Shown here: positions 22,187 to 33,407 of the stretch, piece by piece
Position numbering within the stretch: the stretch's first letter is position 1
Layout: each line of letters opens with the position of its first letter
From: Euborellia annulipes
Lineage: Eukaryota > Arthropoda > Insecta > Dermaptera > Anisolabididae
DNA: 64,000 bases
Assembly: GCA_023213315.1 (NCBI GenBank)
Contig: JAKCPI010007925.1
Span: 1-64,000 of the forward strand
Direction of reading: 5' to 3'
Made by a program: the position numbers and the translations under genes
The notes under the pieces: model-generated
Databases searched by the model: none
Seen by the model: the letters and a program-made list of their open reading frames with translations, nothing else
What the model was told of the DNA's origin: nothing

Positions 22187-22524
22187 TGTGATATACAGGA
22201 TACAATGCGAGGGTTGTAAGGAACAAAACAGGGATGTTTTTTACATTGGCCAAACAAAAAGGCAGTTATCCTGTATGTAGACGTTATGAGCATGATTACA
22301 GTATGCGATATCATAAATTAACAACCGCGTTAGCCCAACATGCTGAAAATTTTTCGCATAAATTTAATTTTGCAGACTGTAAAATCTTATATCATGAGGA
22401 TAATAGGATTAAAAGGGAATTTATTGAGAAATGTTTTATTAAAGCATATGGAAGTAAGGCGATTAATTTTCAAAGGGATTGTGTCGGGTTTAGCAGTTGT
22501 TATGATGTGTTGTCTTGTTTTTAG
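22187..22524 (+). pseudogene. Penelope-like GIY-YIG endonuclease, frameshifted
   Basis: From 22188 the frame reads VIYRIQCEGC then KEQNRDVFYIGQTKRQLS, the CxxC...YIGQTKR core of a Penelope-type GIY-YIG endonuclease. A frameshift at about 22272-22280 moves to a second frame reading RRYEHDYSMRYHKLTTALAQ, then HAENFSHKFNF and ILYHEDNRIKREFIE. The EH, ALAQHA and KREFIE motifs match the family's usual order. About 110 residues remain. No reverse transcriptase is visible upstream in 21916-22186, so the copy is 5' truncated. Confidence 0.8.
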
Positions 22525-23050
22525 GGAAATGATTGGAGATTTTTTCGATAAATATTTATTATTATTAAACATATATTTTTCAATTTGAATATCTAATTAT
22601 ACACATTTTCTTTTATAATTTTTATGGCAATTTTTTATAACTTTTTTACAATTTTTTGTCAACATTTTGAATTTTTTGTTTTTCACCTGGACGTTTTGTG
22701 AGTGATGTATAAATATTTTTTGTTTAACAACTATTTTTGTAATATTTCACTATATTTTTAGAATGCACTGATGATGATATTATTATATTAATATCGAAAT
22801 ATTTGCAATTAATAAATGTAATTGTGGTGAATTTTGTATTGGCCAATGTCTATTGTTTCCTTAATAATCTATATTGTTTTTATTTTGCTTTAATATTGTA
22901 TTTATATTGCTTTTATTTTGTTTTGGTATTGTATTTGCATTGCTTATTTTTATATTTTTATATGTATATCCTTTGTAAACTTTTATATGTATATCCTTTG
23001 TAAACTTTTTAGCCCAATGGCCACCTGCCAAATGCGCAAAATAATAAATT
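22525..23050 (+). other. Probable Penelope 3' region and tail
   Basis: After the endonuclease comes a T-rich stretch and ctgatgatgatattattata followed by tcgaaata, a weak match to the CTGA-GATG ... CGAAAC 3' motif of the family. A short repeat like 21700-21915 follows, then ccaaatgcgcaaaataataaat and an A-run at 23052-23062. Confidence 0.45.
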
Positions 23051-23062
23051 AAAAAAAAAAAA

Positions 23063-23394
23063 AGTTACGATGGTTGAAATTTGATATTTAATTTTCAGCG
23101 TAATGTAATATTGCTCTACATTAAATTATGTTAAAACTTTGATAAAAGGTTTGAGAAAATTTTCAAATTAATTTATCACGCGCTCGAATGCCACCCTGTA
23201 CGTATATAATTGAATTGTTGTTGTTGTTGCTTCCTTGTTGAATTATAATTCTCTAGAGTACAGAGACAAAATCAGCAGACATCATGGCGGTTAAAAAAAA
23301 AAAGTGATATCTCAAGAAACACCCCGAGTCGAAATTTAAGACCTCCTTATAGCCTTCAGACCCTGGCGGACATAGGTAGGAATGTTGCTAGAAT
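23063..23394. repeat. Spacer holding a short dispersed repeat
   Basis: 23106-23190 (attgctctacattaaattat, ttgataaaaggtt) matches 32444-32525. The rest is unassigned. (TTG)n at 23215-23229. Confidence 0.6.
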
Positions 23395-23750
23395 ATTTCT
23401 CCTATCTTCTCTATGGAGTACAGTGAGGGACAATATTAAGTCCCACCCATGCATTTTCTACTTGTGATTGTTTATTTGTTTTTAAAAAAATATATATTAT
23501 TTTTAAATGGAAACTTTCATGGTTCAAATCTAGAAAATTTCCAATAAAGATTTTCATTTTCTTTTATAAAAACAATGAAATAATTACAAGCAGAAAACGC
23601 ATGGGTGGGACTTAATATTGTCCCTCACTGTACAAGAGTAAAATGATCTTCAGAAGATTTCAATGGCAAAATGAGAATATACATTTTAAAGAGCATCTAA
23701 AAAATAATTGAGTTATGAATTTTAAAGCAATATTTCGAATGTTTTGAAAT
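23395..23750 (+). mobile_element. Rep-A fragment split by a MITE
   Basis: Left part tttctcctatcttctctatg ends at 23418. Right part begins acaagagtaaaatgatcttc at 23632 and runs to the agagcatctaaaaaataatt block. Joining them across the MITE restores the usual Rep-A order. Confidence 0.85.
23419..23632. mobile_element. 210-bp MITE, TA target duplication, mariner/pogo-like
   Basis: Element 23421-23630, flanked by TA at 23419-23420 and 23631-23632. Terminal inverted repeats start CAGTGAGGGACAATATTAAG and match exactly for 32 bp. They then continue with a few mismatches (gcattttctac against gcgttttctgc) for about 20 bp more. The TA duplication and CAGT end are typical of Tc1/mariner/pogo elements. 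No transposase is encoded. Confidence 0.93.
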
Positions 23751-24921
23751 TATATTCCTTCAACATTCCAGCAATATTTTGTGCTGTGTGGGTATTTAAT
23801 AAAAAATTTTGTTTTTGTTCAAAATATTTTATTTCAGCGAGCAAACATATAATTCCTGAGATACACACCCCCCCTTAAAACGTAACAACTTGTATAAAAT
23901 AATTTCATTTTTCCTGGCACATCGGCATTCACAGAGAGAGTTTTTTTTCTTTGATGGCGAGACGAAAGAATCAAAGCGTCTCTGAACCTTAGAAAAAATG
24001 AATTTCTTATTTACTTTAACTTAAATATAAACTGTAAAGATGCTGTGCAATTGTTTAGCAATGATAAGGATTTGATAAAACTTACGAAAAATATGTTTTT
24101 AAATAAAATGCTAAAGAAAAATAAATTATCCTTTATTTTGACACTATGTACTTCAACTTTCTCTTACTTTTAATCACCACTGTACTTACTTTAATTGTAA
24201 AAAACTCAGTTTATTCTCAAAATAAGAGACTTTTTTTGCGCTCTCTACTCACCTGATTGCAGCCTGATTTCATTTTTTTTTTTCACTAAAGTATCGCGAT
24301 GACTTTTATATATAGATTATTACTCTCCAATTTTGGGATCCCCACAGCGTAATTTATTTAGGTTAATGTTTTATTTTTGTTTCTGTTTTATCTACCTACG
24401 GGTACGTATATTACTAAAAATAATATTTTTTAATGGGATTTTCATGTAAATTGCCATTATATTTATTTATTTATTTTCTAACTCAAAGTTATGTTAGTGA
24501 AGAGTGACAAAATCATAATAGTACACGCAAAAACAAATAACAAATGAGATTAATCTTTTTTTTTTATTTTTTTGTTAAATCCTCATATATCATGTTATTT
24601 GATTAGAATATATTATCATGTATGATAAATATGTTAATTTTTCCTGACATAATTAAATAAAAGCGACCTTAGGTGTTTAAAAAGCTATTCTGTTTAAGGC
24701 TTTTAGTGAATTAAGTATACATTTAGGGCTTCACTTCTAATTAACTAGCTACCCCTCGGATATCGAGTCTTTTCACATCTAGTTAATCTAATCATATGAT
24801 TAAATAAGAGCCCAGATCGTAGTTTACTAGCTAAGACCCAAAGTTCGGTTTAAGGGGTGAAATTAGAAACACAAGCCTTGTTTATTTATTTATTTTTTTA
24901 AATTTTTGTTAACGAATGAAT
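23751..24921. other. AT-rich spacer, no gene
   Basis: No coding signature. Short direct words only. A perfect stop-rich sequence in all frames. Confidence 0.5.
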
Positions 24922-25125
24922 CATGATTTTATTTAAGCCATTTTGGATACCAAATGGCTTAAATAAGAGTGCCTGGACCCCCAATATATGTATATTAATT
25001 AATAACGGATATAGTAAATGTCTTATATGGCCTGAGTTGCCGAAAAGACGGTGTGAATGTGAGTGTGAATGAGAAAAAAGTGTGTGTTAAAAAAAAAAAA
25101 TAATAATAATAATAATAATAATGAA
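24922..25125 (+). mobile_element. SINE A, 5' truncated, with (AAT)n tail
   Basis: The tRNA head is missing. The palindromic core (AAGCCATTTTGGATACCAAA), tataatggcctgagttgccg-type tail (25038-25056), gtgagtgtgaatgagaaaaa and an A-run followed by (TAA)n at 25100-25122 remain. Confidence 0.85.
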
Positions 25126-25166
25126 TCAGCTTTAACAAGCTACAAGCGCTTTGCTTCACTTGGTAC

Positions 25167-25232
25167 ATGAACTAGCGCGCCACCCGCTTTCAACACGCTC
25201 GCGTTTACCTGCGGCAGACCCTCGCATTATGG
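25167..25232 (-). mobile_element. Helitron 3'-end fragment
   Basis: CTAG at 25170 preceded by A, followed by cgcgccacccgc and cctgcggcagaccctcgc, the diverged GC module of the Helitron family. Nothing of the 5' side remains. Confidence 0.55.
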
Positions 25233-25243
25233 TTCAATTTAAA

Positions 25244-25835
25244 TATTAGACCAACTTTATATACTTCAAGAGAGCCGGAAGAAGAAGAACATTGAGATCT
25301 CGGATCGAATATGTCAGCTCATACATATACCTGGGGGTAGACTTGTCGTCATCGGCAAATTTAGGAAAGCAGCTAACTACTCAATATCCAAGGCTAGAAT
25401 GGCAACAGGAAAATTATATGAAACCCTAGTCAAAACTCGCCACTCATCTTGGAGAGTGAAATTAAAACTTTTTGATTCGGTTGTGGCGGCGACTCTTCTA
25501 TATGCCTCGGAAGTATAGGCATGTCGATATCTAGACGAACTCGAAGCAATAAACGTACAATTTATAAAAAAATTCTGCCAAGTCCCAGAAACACCCCGAA
25601 TCATTACATCAGAATGGAAATTGGAAGAAATCCCATCCTCATAACTGTAAACAGGAGTGTGGACGAAAATCCTGAAAATGGAGTGGTCGCGGCTCCCTAG
25701 ACAGTGCTTCGAAGAGCTTTCAAAAACCGACTCTCTGCAAAACAACAAAATGAAATGGAATTGGGTAACCCATCTTAAAGATCTACTTCGGTTTGCAGGG
25801 AAGTTGGGTTGGGAAATTTGGTCTGGAAGCCCAGA
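25244..25835 (+). pseudogene. Non-LTR retrotransposon C-terminal remnant
   Basis: Two frames alternate. The first reads RIEYVSSYIYLGVDLSSSAN, the YLGV segment just after a LINE palm. The second, from about 25382, reads ARMATGKLYETLVKTRHSSW, KLKLFDSVVAATLLYASEV, a stop at about 25516, then ACRYLDELEAINVQFIKKF. The LLYASEVW...L..Q..F order is the usual LINE thumb region. Several stops and shifts follow to about 25830. It is unlike the LINE at 13183-15880 and represents another lineage. The reverse transcriptase palm itself is missing. Confidence 0.75.
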
Positions 25836-25944
25836 AAGAATAAAAGAACACAATACTAGCAAATCTGGAGAGTCAACTTCTGGTAAAAGATCAAACAAGA
25901 GTAAGAAAATCAAGATTCAATGAGTAATATAATAATTTAATAAC

Positions 25945-26951
25945 AATAAAAGATCGCCAAAGATACTTGGACTTCCACGCTCCATTGAATTTTATAAGGG
26001 TTGCTGCTCAGCTGGTGGGGATCGTCTCAGGTTATGGGTTAGGGGTACTGGCTATATTGTTGATCAGAACGAGATCTGCTCAATTTGTACTATGTTTGTG
26101 GAGGGAAACCCTTTCCATCCCATCTCCATTGGCAATCTTCCAAATATAATTGGTTCAATAGATGGCACCCATATGAGAATAGAAAACCCTGGCGGAAAAC
26201 TGAGTGAAATGTATCGCAATAGAAAAGGTTACTTCTCTATAAACGTTCAGGTTGTATGTACTTCGAATTTAAGAATTCTCGACATTGTTGCACGTTGGCC
26301 TGGATCAGTGCATGATAGTACAATATTTGATGCCTGATTTGAGAATATTGAATTTCCAAATTGTTTTTTGTTAGGAGATAGTGCCTACCCTTGTAGGCCT
26401 TATTTATTGACTCCACTTCTTAACCCTATCACACAAGCAGAGCAAAGATACGATCAAAGATCTCATATAGCTACAAGAAATCTAGTAGAAATGTTATTTT
26501 GCGTTTGGAAGAGATTTTCAGTTCAGGCACTAGGAATGAGGACAAAAATGTCTACAACATTAGGTACAATTGTAGCAACAGCAGTTCTACACAACATAGC
26601 TAATGGACTCAATTTGACTTCACTCCTTAACCCCATCACACAAGCAGAGCAAGATATGATCAAAGATCTCATATAGCTACAAGAAATCTAGTAGAAAGGT
26701 TATTTGGCGTTTGGAAGAGGAGATTTCTCGTTCTGGCACTAGGAATGAGGACAAAAATATCTACAACATTAGCTACAATTGTAGCAACAGCAGTTCTACA
26801 CAACATAGCTAATGGACTCAATGAAAACTTGCCTGAAGATGATGACGTTGTGATGGCTGAAGTACTTGTGGAGGCTGTTCCTGACAATGGGAACGCAGAA
26901 AGAAGATCATTAATCAACACAGTTTTTCCAGATAGTATAAATATTTATTAG
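25945..26951 (+). pseudogene. PIF/Harbinger (HARBI1-like) transposase, broken, with internal duplication
   Basis: The DDE nuclease is clear. IIGSIDGTHMRI at about 26148 carries the first Asp. NRKGYFSINVQVVC and RWPGSVHDSTIFDA follow to a TGA at 26335. In the same frame come FENIEFPNCFLLGDSAYP (second Asp), YDQRSHIATRNLVEM (Glu) and GMRTKMSTTLGTIVATAVLH. A ~210-bp segment (26407-26613) is then repeated in tandem (26614-26823), and the second copy is frameshifted. The C-terminus in copy 2 (EDDDVVMAEVLVEAVPDN) ends at TAG about 26951. Upstream, 25960-26091 needs frame changes to match the N-terminal part. The element's terminal repeats were not found. Not active as it stands. Confidence 0.9.
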
Positions 26952-27490
26952 ATAAACACAGAAAAGAAAAGACAAATTTCATCGAATGAAACAACAAAAA
27001 TAAAGCCTTGGATGTAGGTGAGGCTCTTATAACACTTATTTACATTGTTGGATTTTGTTGATTTTGTGATGTAGGGGGAGGTGTTGTACCTTTGACCAGT
27101 TTTCTCTTAGAAAACACACAAAAGGTTATATAACATCAAGGTTGATCAAATATATAACTTCAACTTAGTATCTATACAATACCATATTTTTTAACTTCTT
27201 TTAAAAAAGTTTTAAACCCTTTTATTTTCAAGACAAAAAGATTTTACCCAGTGGTCAAAGGTAAATACAACAGTATGTTGTACCTTTTGACCAGCATATT
27301 AGTTAGGTCTAAAATGAATGAAATAAAACAAATGTATTGTTACACAAAAATAAAGTAAAAATTGTTACAAAATAATCGGAAAATAACTAGTGGGTATTAA
27401 AAGCCTTAAACTCTCTGAACTAGTGTCTACAAGAGCTTTTTCATAAGTTTAGGTTTTTGAACCGTCTTGCTTCTTGTTGGTAGTTCCCTT
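26952..27490. other. AT-rich spacer with a repeated short motif
   Basis: GTTGTACCTTT(T)GACCAG occurs at 27083-27100 and 27278-27296, and again as GTTGTACTTTTGACCAG at 27924-27940, with an inverted GGTCAAAGGTA at 27253. The motif could belong to the neighbouring DNA transposon's ends. The T24 run at 27497-27520 ends the region. Confidence 0.5.
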
Positions 27491-27900
27491 TTAATTTTTT
27501 TTTTTTTTTTTTTTTTTTTCTTCAATAGCTTCTTTCTCGGGGGTGTCGGTTAATATTCTTGATTTACCCTTAGCTCGGCCTTTATTTGTATTCTTCCACG
27601 GTTTTGCTTTTGGGTGAGGTCTTCTTCTTCTGGTGGGATACCCTTTAAAGCAGAACACCAGTAGGCTGGTAATGGAGCAATTAATATCTTCTATGAGTGC
27701 TAAAGTTGAAGCGTCAGGTTGCTTATCAGGTGACATATCAGTGACTGCACTTGACATATATTCATCTTCAGAAAATATGTTTTCGTTTAAGGGTACGAAA
27801 CCCTACACTTAGAAATCCTTCACTATGTTCTGTGGAGTCATAGACTTAAAAAAAAGCGTCACAAGAAAGCTCAGCAATATTGTAACGGGTTTTCCTGCAT
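27491..27900 (-). pseudogene. pogo/Tigger-type transposase, C-terminal remnant
   Basis: An open frame (27757 to 27491) reads PTRRRRPHPKAKPWKNTNKG then KGKSRILTDTPEKEAIEEK, followed by a run of lysines from a T-run. The KGKSRILTDTPEK signature is typical of the C-terminus of Tigger/pogo DDE transposases. Upstream on the same strand, past stops, GFVPLNENIFSEDEYMSSAV and FFKSMTPQNIVKDF match the preceding part of that family. The catalytic DDE core is not present. A separate piece of a pogo-like end with CAGTGGAACCCC is at 32025, not obviously from this copy. Confidence 0.75.
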
Positions 27901-28164
27901 TTATAATTGGTGTACTAATTTGATGTTGTACTTTTGACCAGGTCAAAGATGGACATAGTAGTATACTACACTAAGATCTTCCGAGTCTGTTTGACTATTA
28001 ACCAGGCTGCTCTCCTCATTCGGCACCCATCCTCAAAATCGCATCATTTTTTTTTCGCCCACCAACGCGGAAACATTTTCAATATCAAACTAATGATATA
28101 CATGATATGTAGGTTGACCGAGTGCTGGCACAACACTGTTTTGTTATCTTTTTTTCTTATATTG

Positions 28165-28260
28165 TAACTGAAGATGGGTGACGTTTAGTCCCCGAAACGT
28201 CAAAAAAGGAAAATTAAATAATTCGGGCTGAAAACAAGTTTTTATTTCATCTTACATCTA
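28165..28260 (+). other. Penelope-like 3'-end motif
   Basis: AACTGAAGATGGGTGACGTT then GTCCCCGAAACGTC. The same layout is common at the 3' ends of Penelope-like elements. The preceding 230 bp shows no GIY-YIG protein, so this is a 3' relic. Confidence 0.5.
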
Positions 28261-29047
28261 TATTACGGCCTTCCCCCACATTGTCTCTGTTCAATTAGTT
28301 TATATAATTTGGCTTTTATATTTAATATATGTGCGCACTTTTACATTTAGTTATTACAATTTCATCCCGTCTCCAAACGTGATATATATAATTATTTATT
28401 AATTAATTGGATCTAATAATACGTATAAGCACCACACCTCTTTTTCCAAGACATTTATTTATTGTTATATTATGTAATTAGAACGTGGCAGAGTTATAAC
28501 AAATTCGATATCGAAATGTTTTATTAATTCTTTAAATAAAACCACCACTGATAAAAGATAATTTTCGTTATCATAGAAATCTCTTTCTCAAGAAAATGAT
28601 CGATAAATTGCTCTAAGGAAGACGGGAGAAAACTTTTTGTTCCAATAAAATTCGGGAATATGTAATTGTATTTATCTGTGAAAATTAAATTAGAACAAGC
28701 GCAGAGAAATTGCATTACTTGTCATGATGCGATTAAGAAAGACGAACAAATAATACAATTAGGAAATATTGAAGATTTATTTAAGAACCCCCCCCCCTTT
28801 TTTTTAAATCTCTGAAATATGATTCAATTCCCAATAAGGCAAAAAAAAAGAAAATAATCTCCAAGTGTACTTTAGGGGATTTCATTAGTATTGAAGAATA
28901 AATTCTAGATTTTCATGTTCAATAAAAAAATATCCATGTTCATTATCGAAATTTAGTTACCACACTCTAGCCCGAAATTTTATATCAAGAAAATTTTCAA
29001 ATACTCTTTTATGAATTAGTCCGTAATCGTTTAAAGAAAATATCAAG
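28261..29047. other. AT-rich spacer
   Basis: No gene seen. C9 and T-runs at 28790-28804. Confidence 0.5.
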
Positions 29048-29310
29048 TTATTGGTGTAGGGGTTAGCGTGCTGTACCAATGGTCGTGGGTTCGCATGCGA
29101 CAAAAATTTATTTCAATTTAATTGACTACCAATAAATAGAAACAGGGTTTTGTCATTCATAGATTTTTGCAACTGGGAAGGAAAAGAACAGGCCAGCCCG
29201 TCGCACGGTCTGACGCCTGATGAAAATATAGAAGGGAAGAGACTGACAAGCAAAGAACAGAAATACTGCCAGTCCCAGCTAGGGCAGCTCGTGGTCGCCA
29301 TCCACGTACC
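29048..29310 (+). mobile_element. SINE C, tRNA-headed
   Basis: Head with A-box (TGGTGTAGGGGTTAGCGTG) and B-box (GTGGGTTCGCATGC), then tttatttcaatttaattgac and a conserved segment aacaggccagcccgtcgcac, ggtctgacgcctgatgaaaa. The last segment recurs at 37877-37925. The 3' boundary is uncertain and no tail or duplication was found. Confidence 0.7.
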
Positions 29311-29316
29311 CACAAA

Positions 29317-31135
29317 GTGTGGGCCCTAAGCTATAGACCAGTACAAGGATGGATGTTTGAAATAAATAGTGAAGTAAGGTCTGGGATGCAAATTTGTGAC
29401 ACCTGTCGTAAACAGCTATTAAGGGAGAAAAATAATTTAGATTCTATTGAGTTGGATAAACCATCATCTTCCCAAATGGACACTAACTTTATTGAACCTG
29501 ATTTATCATTGGAGTATTTAAACAAATCGCTTTCAAATATTGAATAATCACCTATTAGCAAGAAAAGGTTGCATTCAACTAGTTACTGTAGAAAGAGGCA
29601 CTAAAAAGCTTACTAATGAGTTGGTCGGTGATACGAGCTTCAGTGGGAATGAAGAGAGCCAGATTCGGAAATGATTGTGCAATTGAAAGAAAAATTCCAG
29701 AACACTACAAAAAAAAGTGAAAAGTTCTTGATACTAACAACATTTCCTAAAAGTTGGACGTTAAAAAAATTGAAATTGAGTTCGGTTCGGTGTCAGTAAT
29801 AGAATGACCAGAAAAGCTAAATTGCTGGTTAAAGAAAAGGAAATAATGTCATGTCCAGATCCAAAGCCAGGAAAAACTTTATACCAGAATGTTGCAGATA
29901 AAGTTAAACAAGTTTTATAACTCGGATGATGTAAGTAGAATAATGCCAGGTAAGAAAGATTTTGTAGCGATGAAAGTAAATGGAAAGAAAGAACATGTGC
30001 ATGGTTTTATTAAATTTAAAAGAGTGCTATGAACTGTTAAAAAAACTGAATCAGCTGTGAAAATTGATTTCTCAAAGTTCGCTGAATTAAGACCCTAATA
30101 ATTGTATCTTGGCTGGGGGAAATGGAACCTATTCTGTTTGTGTTTGTACAACGCACCAAAAATTAAGTAAAATTAATGATTGTCGGCGGAAAGCTGAAAG
30201 AAGTGAAAATTGATGAAGCTACTGATCTTGGTGATTACAAACAATGTTTGTCACAAATAATGTGACAAGAAAAGACCTCTAAGTGCTACCTTAACAAATT
30301 TCCGGGAGTTTCAAAACTAAAAGAAATACTTCTGAACCACTTTGAAGAGAGGATGATTGAAACTATAACGCATAAACAATGGGTTTTTGTGGATAGGTGT
30401 ACATTCGAAACATTTTGCAAGACAGTAGAAAAATTCGTAGGAAGTTTTTGTTGGACTAAAGAGATAGTCATTTATATCCCGACAGCAATCCAAGTACTAC
30501 AAAGATTTAAAAGAAAATATCCAAGAAGATGAAGCAGTTGTAAGTTTAGACTTTTCAGAAAGCTACTCATTTGTAGTCCAAGACGAGGCACAGTCTTTCC
30601 AATGGAACAATGACCAAGCACCCTTTCGCTGTTTATTACAATGAGAAAGGAGAAATTAAGTACACGAGCTTTGTAATAATTTCAGAATGTTTGATACATG
30701 ACTCGGTTGCTGTCAAAGGAAACTGATATCTTTTCTAAAAAGTGACGTTTTGGCCAGTTTGAAAAAGATTTATTACTTCTCTGATGGTTCAGCTGCGCAA
30801 TACAAAAATCGAAAAAACTTTATCAATATTTGCAATCATAACAATGATTTTGGTATTGAGACAGAGAGGCATTTTTTGCCACTGCTCACGGCAAAGGCAC
30901 GTGTGACGGCCTTGAAGGAACAGTCAAACGGCTTGCAGCAAAAGCTAGCTTGCAAAGACCTTATAATGAACAGATAATGAATGACCCCTTTACAACTGTT
31001 TCTTTGGAGTAAAGAAAATAATCCAAAAATTAAATTTGAATATTGCACAAACGAGGATTATTCAGGAGAAGAATCGTTTTTGAAATATCGCTTGAAAGAA
31101 GCTGAAACTATTAAAGGGTCACAACAGTTCCTCAC
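29317..31135 (+). pseudogene. Transposase-like gene of an unclassified multicopy family, badly decayed
   Basis: Short collinear pieces in changing frames. GMQICDTCRKQLLREK (29385-29440) is a CxxC motif. SLEYLNKSLSNIE follows. Then come MPGKKDFVAMKVNGKKEHVH (about 29945) and FSKFAELRP (30070), KQWVFVDRCTFETFCKTVEK (30380), VVSLDFSESYSFVVQDEAQ (30538), IYYFSDGSAAQYKNRKNF (30768), and ATAHGKGTCDGLEGTVKRLA with KASLQRPYNEQIM (30890-30978). I recognise this order from uncharacterised, repeated proteins of cnidarians and arthropods but cannot assign a superfamily. LDFSE, YFSDG and HGKxxCDG are candidate acidic active-site positions. More than ten stops or shifts are present. Confidence 0.6.
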
Positions 31136-32022
31136 AGTTTGACTGTAATGAAGTGTAAGATCTTTTCCTCAAGATAGTTTTACTAGGAATATTACTTATC
31201 TTATTTGATGTTTCCATTTTTTGTGAAAGATCTCCCAGGTGACTGTTATTTTTCGGAATACTGTGCCCAATTCGAAGGATCTTTAGGGTATCAGTTTGTC
31301 AATTTTTTGCTGAACATTTTCTTCGTATTTGACAATATTTGAATATAAATATATATAAAAATCACGTGATCATTTCATCAGTTGACTACTCTGCTCTCTA
31401 GCTGATAAAAGTGTCACAATCTCACTCGGGTAGCAATCGTGACGTCACACAATTTCAAATTCTCCCATTGGAGTGCACCCACCCCCCTGTAATTAATCAT
31501 TTCACTAAATAACAAATGTTGTTGGTTTAAAGGTTGGCGACCTTGGAGCAAGGACGATGGCTGCCCTTTGGGATTTGTCCTGTCCGAAAAAGGAGAGAAG
31601 CTTTTTCAATCTCTTTTTTTTTGCTTTCTCTTTTCTTGATCCCCTTTTAGCCCCTATTCATCGAAAACCTCATGCTATTGACACCTCCTTTCTTTCTTAA
31701 AGGAACACCACTTGAGAGAGCAACAGAATAATATTTAATAAAAAAAAAAAAAAAAAAAGGAGAGAATGTTTCACAATTCTTTCTAAATCGATTTTAATCA
31801 AATTTCAAATTTACCCCTTTTGTGTGCCTTTTTATTACGTAATCTCTGAAAAGAGTAATGAAATTACTCACTATCTTAAAATTGAGGGGAGGGTGTGTGT
31901 GTAGAATTCTGATTTACTATAAATTGAATGTTGATAACATGTAGCTACATGATGCTTTATTCACTTACTATCCGCGCCGCCCGCCTTTGAGGACGTCTAT
32001 AGTAGGCATTGGATTTATTGAA
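31136..32022. other. AT-rich spacer, with a trace of Helitron near the end
   Basis: No gene seen. 31972-32005 (ccgcgccgcccgcctttgag) resembles the Helitron 3' module without CTAG. A20 at 31739-31758. Confidence 0.4.
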
Positions 32023-32200
32023 TACAGTGGAACCCCTCTTATCCGGCCTCGAACCAGCCGGTCCTCGGATTAACCGACCTATCCCATTAGATATTTATAT
32101 GCAATATGTTAGTTCAGAGGATGTAGAGGGGAAGTTTGTTTACTCGCTTGCTTCCCAGTCTATTGGAGTGACGAAAACGTGTGATGTAAATGAATGAAAA
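32023..32200 (+). mobile_element. pogo/Tigger-like element, one end only
   Basis: TA then CAGTGGAACCCCTCTTATCC at 32025-32044 is the typical terminal sequence of pogo/Tigger elements (CAGTGGAACCYC...TTATCCGG). Further on, an open stretch reads ASQSIGVTKTCDVNE (about 32150-32195), which has the ring of a Tigger N-terminal protein. The opposite end is missing. Confidence 0.6.
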
Positions 32201-32440
32201 TCAATTTTTCAATTTAATATTGTTCTATAAGTGGCCTTCGGCGGGTTTTTATCCCTTGCCAGTGGGCTACGCCCCCTTGACCCCCTTGCTAGCCTACGCC
32301 GAGCAATTGCAAAATTTTAAGGTTTTAAATTTCCCTCTAACTGCACTTGTCTTTTTCTGGCCAATCAGCTCCCTGACAGGCACATACACACAGGGACAGG
32401 AAGTCAGTCGCTAGCGCTTTTTATTATAGTTTTGATGATA
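32201..32440. repeat. GC-module-like sequence and unassigned flank
   Basis: CTTCGGCGGGTTTTTATCCC and gtgggctacgcccccttgac resemble the Helitron GC module in reduced form. The flank gggacaggaagtcagtcgct is unassigned. Confidence 0.4.
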
Positions 32441-32525
32441 TTGTTCTACATTAAATTATGTTAAAACTTTGATAAAAGGTTAGATTTTCAAATTAATTTA
32501 TTATGGGTTCGAACGTCACATTGTG
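32441..32525. repeat. Short dispersed repeat (partner 23106-23190)
   Basis: ttctacattaaattatgtta and attttcaaattaatttat match the 23106 copy closely, with one short deletion. Confidence 0.7.
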
Positions 32526-33407
32526 TCCAGTACCGGGGCCTTTGGCGGGAATAAGCCGGTAAAGTTGCGGGAAGATTGTTTTTCGCAAATATCTCGAAAA
32601 TTATGCGGTTTTCCGCAAAAATTCATCTATACAAAAATAATTGAAATTAAATTACAAACATAAATGGTCTAGTGCATAATCACGCTAAAGTGAACGGTTC
32701 GAGAGATTTAGAGGGGTAAAATTTATAATTAATATTAAAGGTATGTGAAAAATTTATATACTTTGCAACATCTTACCAAAGGTAAGAGAAAGTTGTTTTA
32801 TTTATCAATATTTTTTTAAACTTTAAAGAGATTTTTTTTTACCAAAAAAGGACGTTTGCCATTTCATTCACCTTATGTTAAAAAATCTCATCCCTTTATT
32901 TCTCCCTCCTGAAATAGGAAACGGTCAATTCAACCTTCCAAACCTGTGTCAGTTTCTATTGCAAGGACAATGATTTAGGATAAAAGAGAGAGAGAGAAGT
33001 TTAAAACGCAATTAGATTAATTTAAATGTAAGATAAATGATGCATGTTTTTAGTCGTCCATTTACATATTAAAACGTTTCCTTGTTTTGTATAGGTCTCT
33101 TTTTAACCCTTTGAGGTTTCGCCTTTATCCCTTAATGTCCAAAGGGGCAAAAAAAAAGAGTGTAATTCTCTCTAAACTCATGAAATGTTTAAATATAAAA
33201 TCATTTCTATTATCTTCTTCATTTATGTAAAGGATTAACATTGATTTTGTCACATTGTAGGAGGTTTATATAGCCTCTGAGGCCAAAAATAAAATAAAAA
33301 AATATTCTAGTGATATGCTTTATTTGCTTATATATCTGAAACTATTCATCGGATTAAGATGGGGTTTGGCGAATTTGTAGTACTAAGTAGGCTTAAGAAG
33401 GCATCAA
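32526..33407. other. Unassigned AT-rich sequence
   Basis: No gene seen. GAGA run near 32986, isolated ggtaagagaaagttgt at 32780 that echoes the Rep-A hairpin. Otherwise nothing. Confidence 0.5.
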
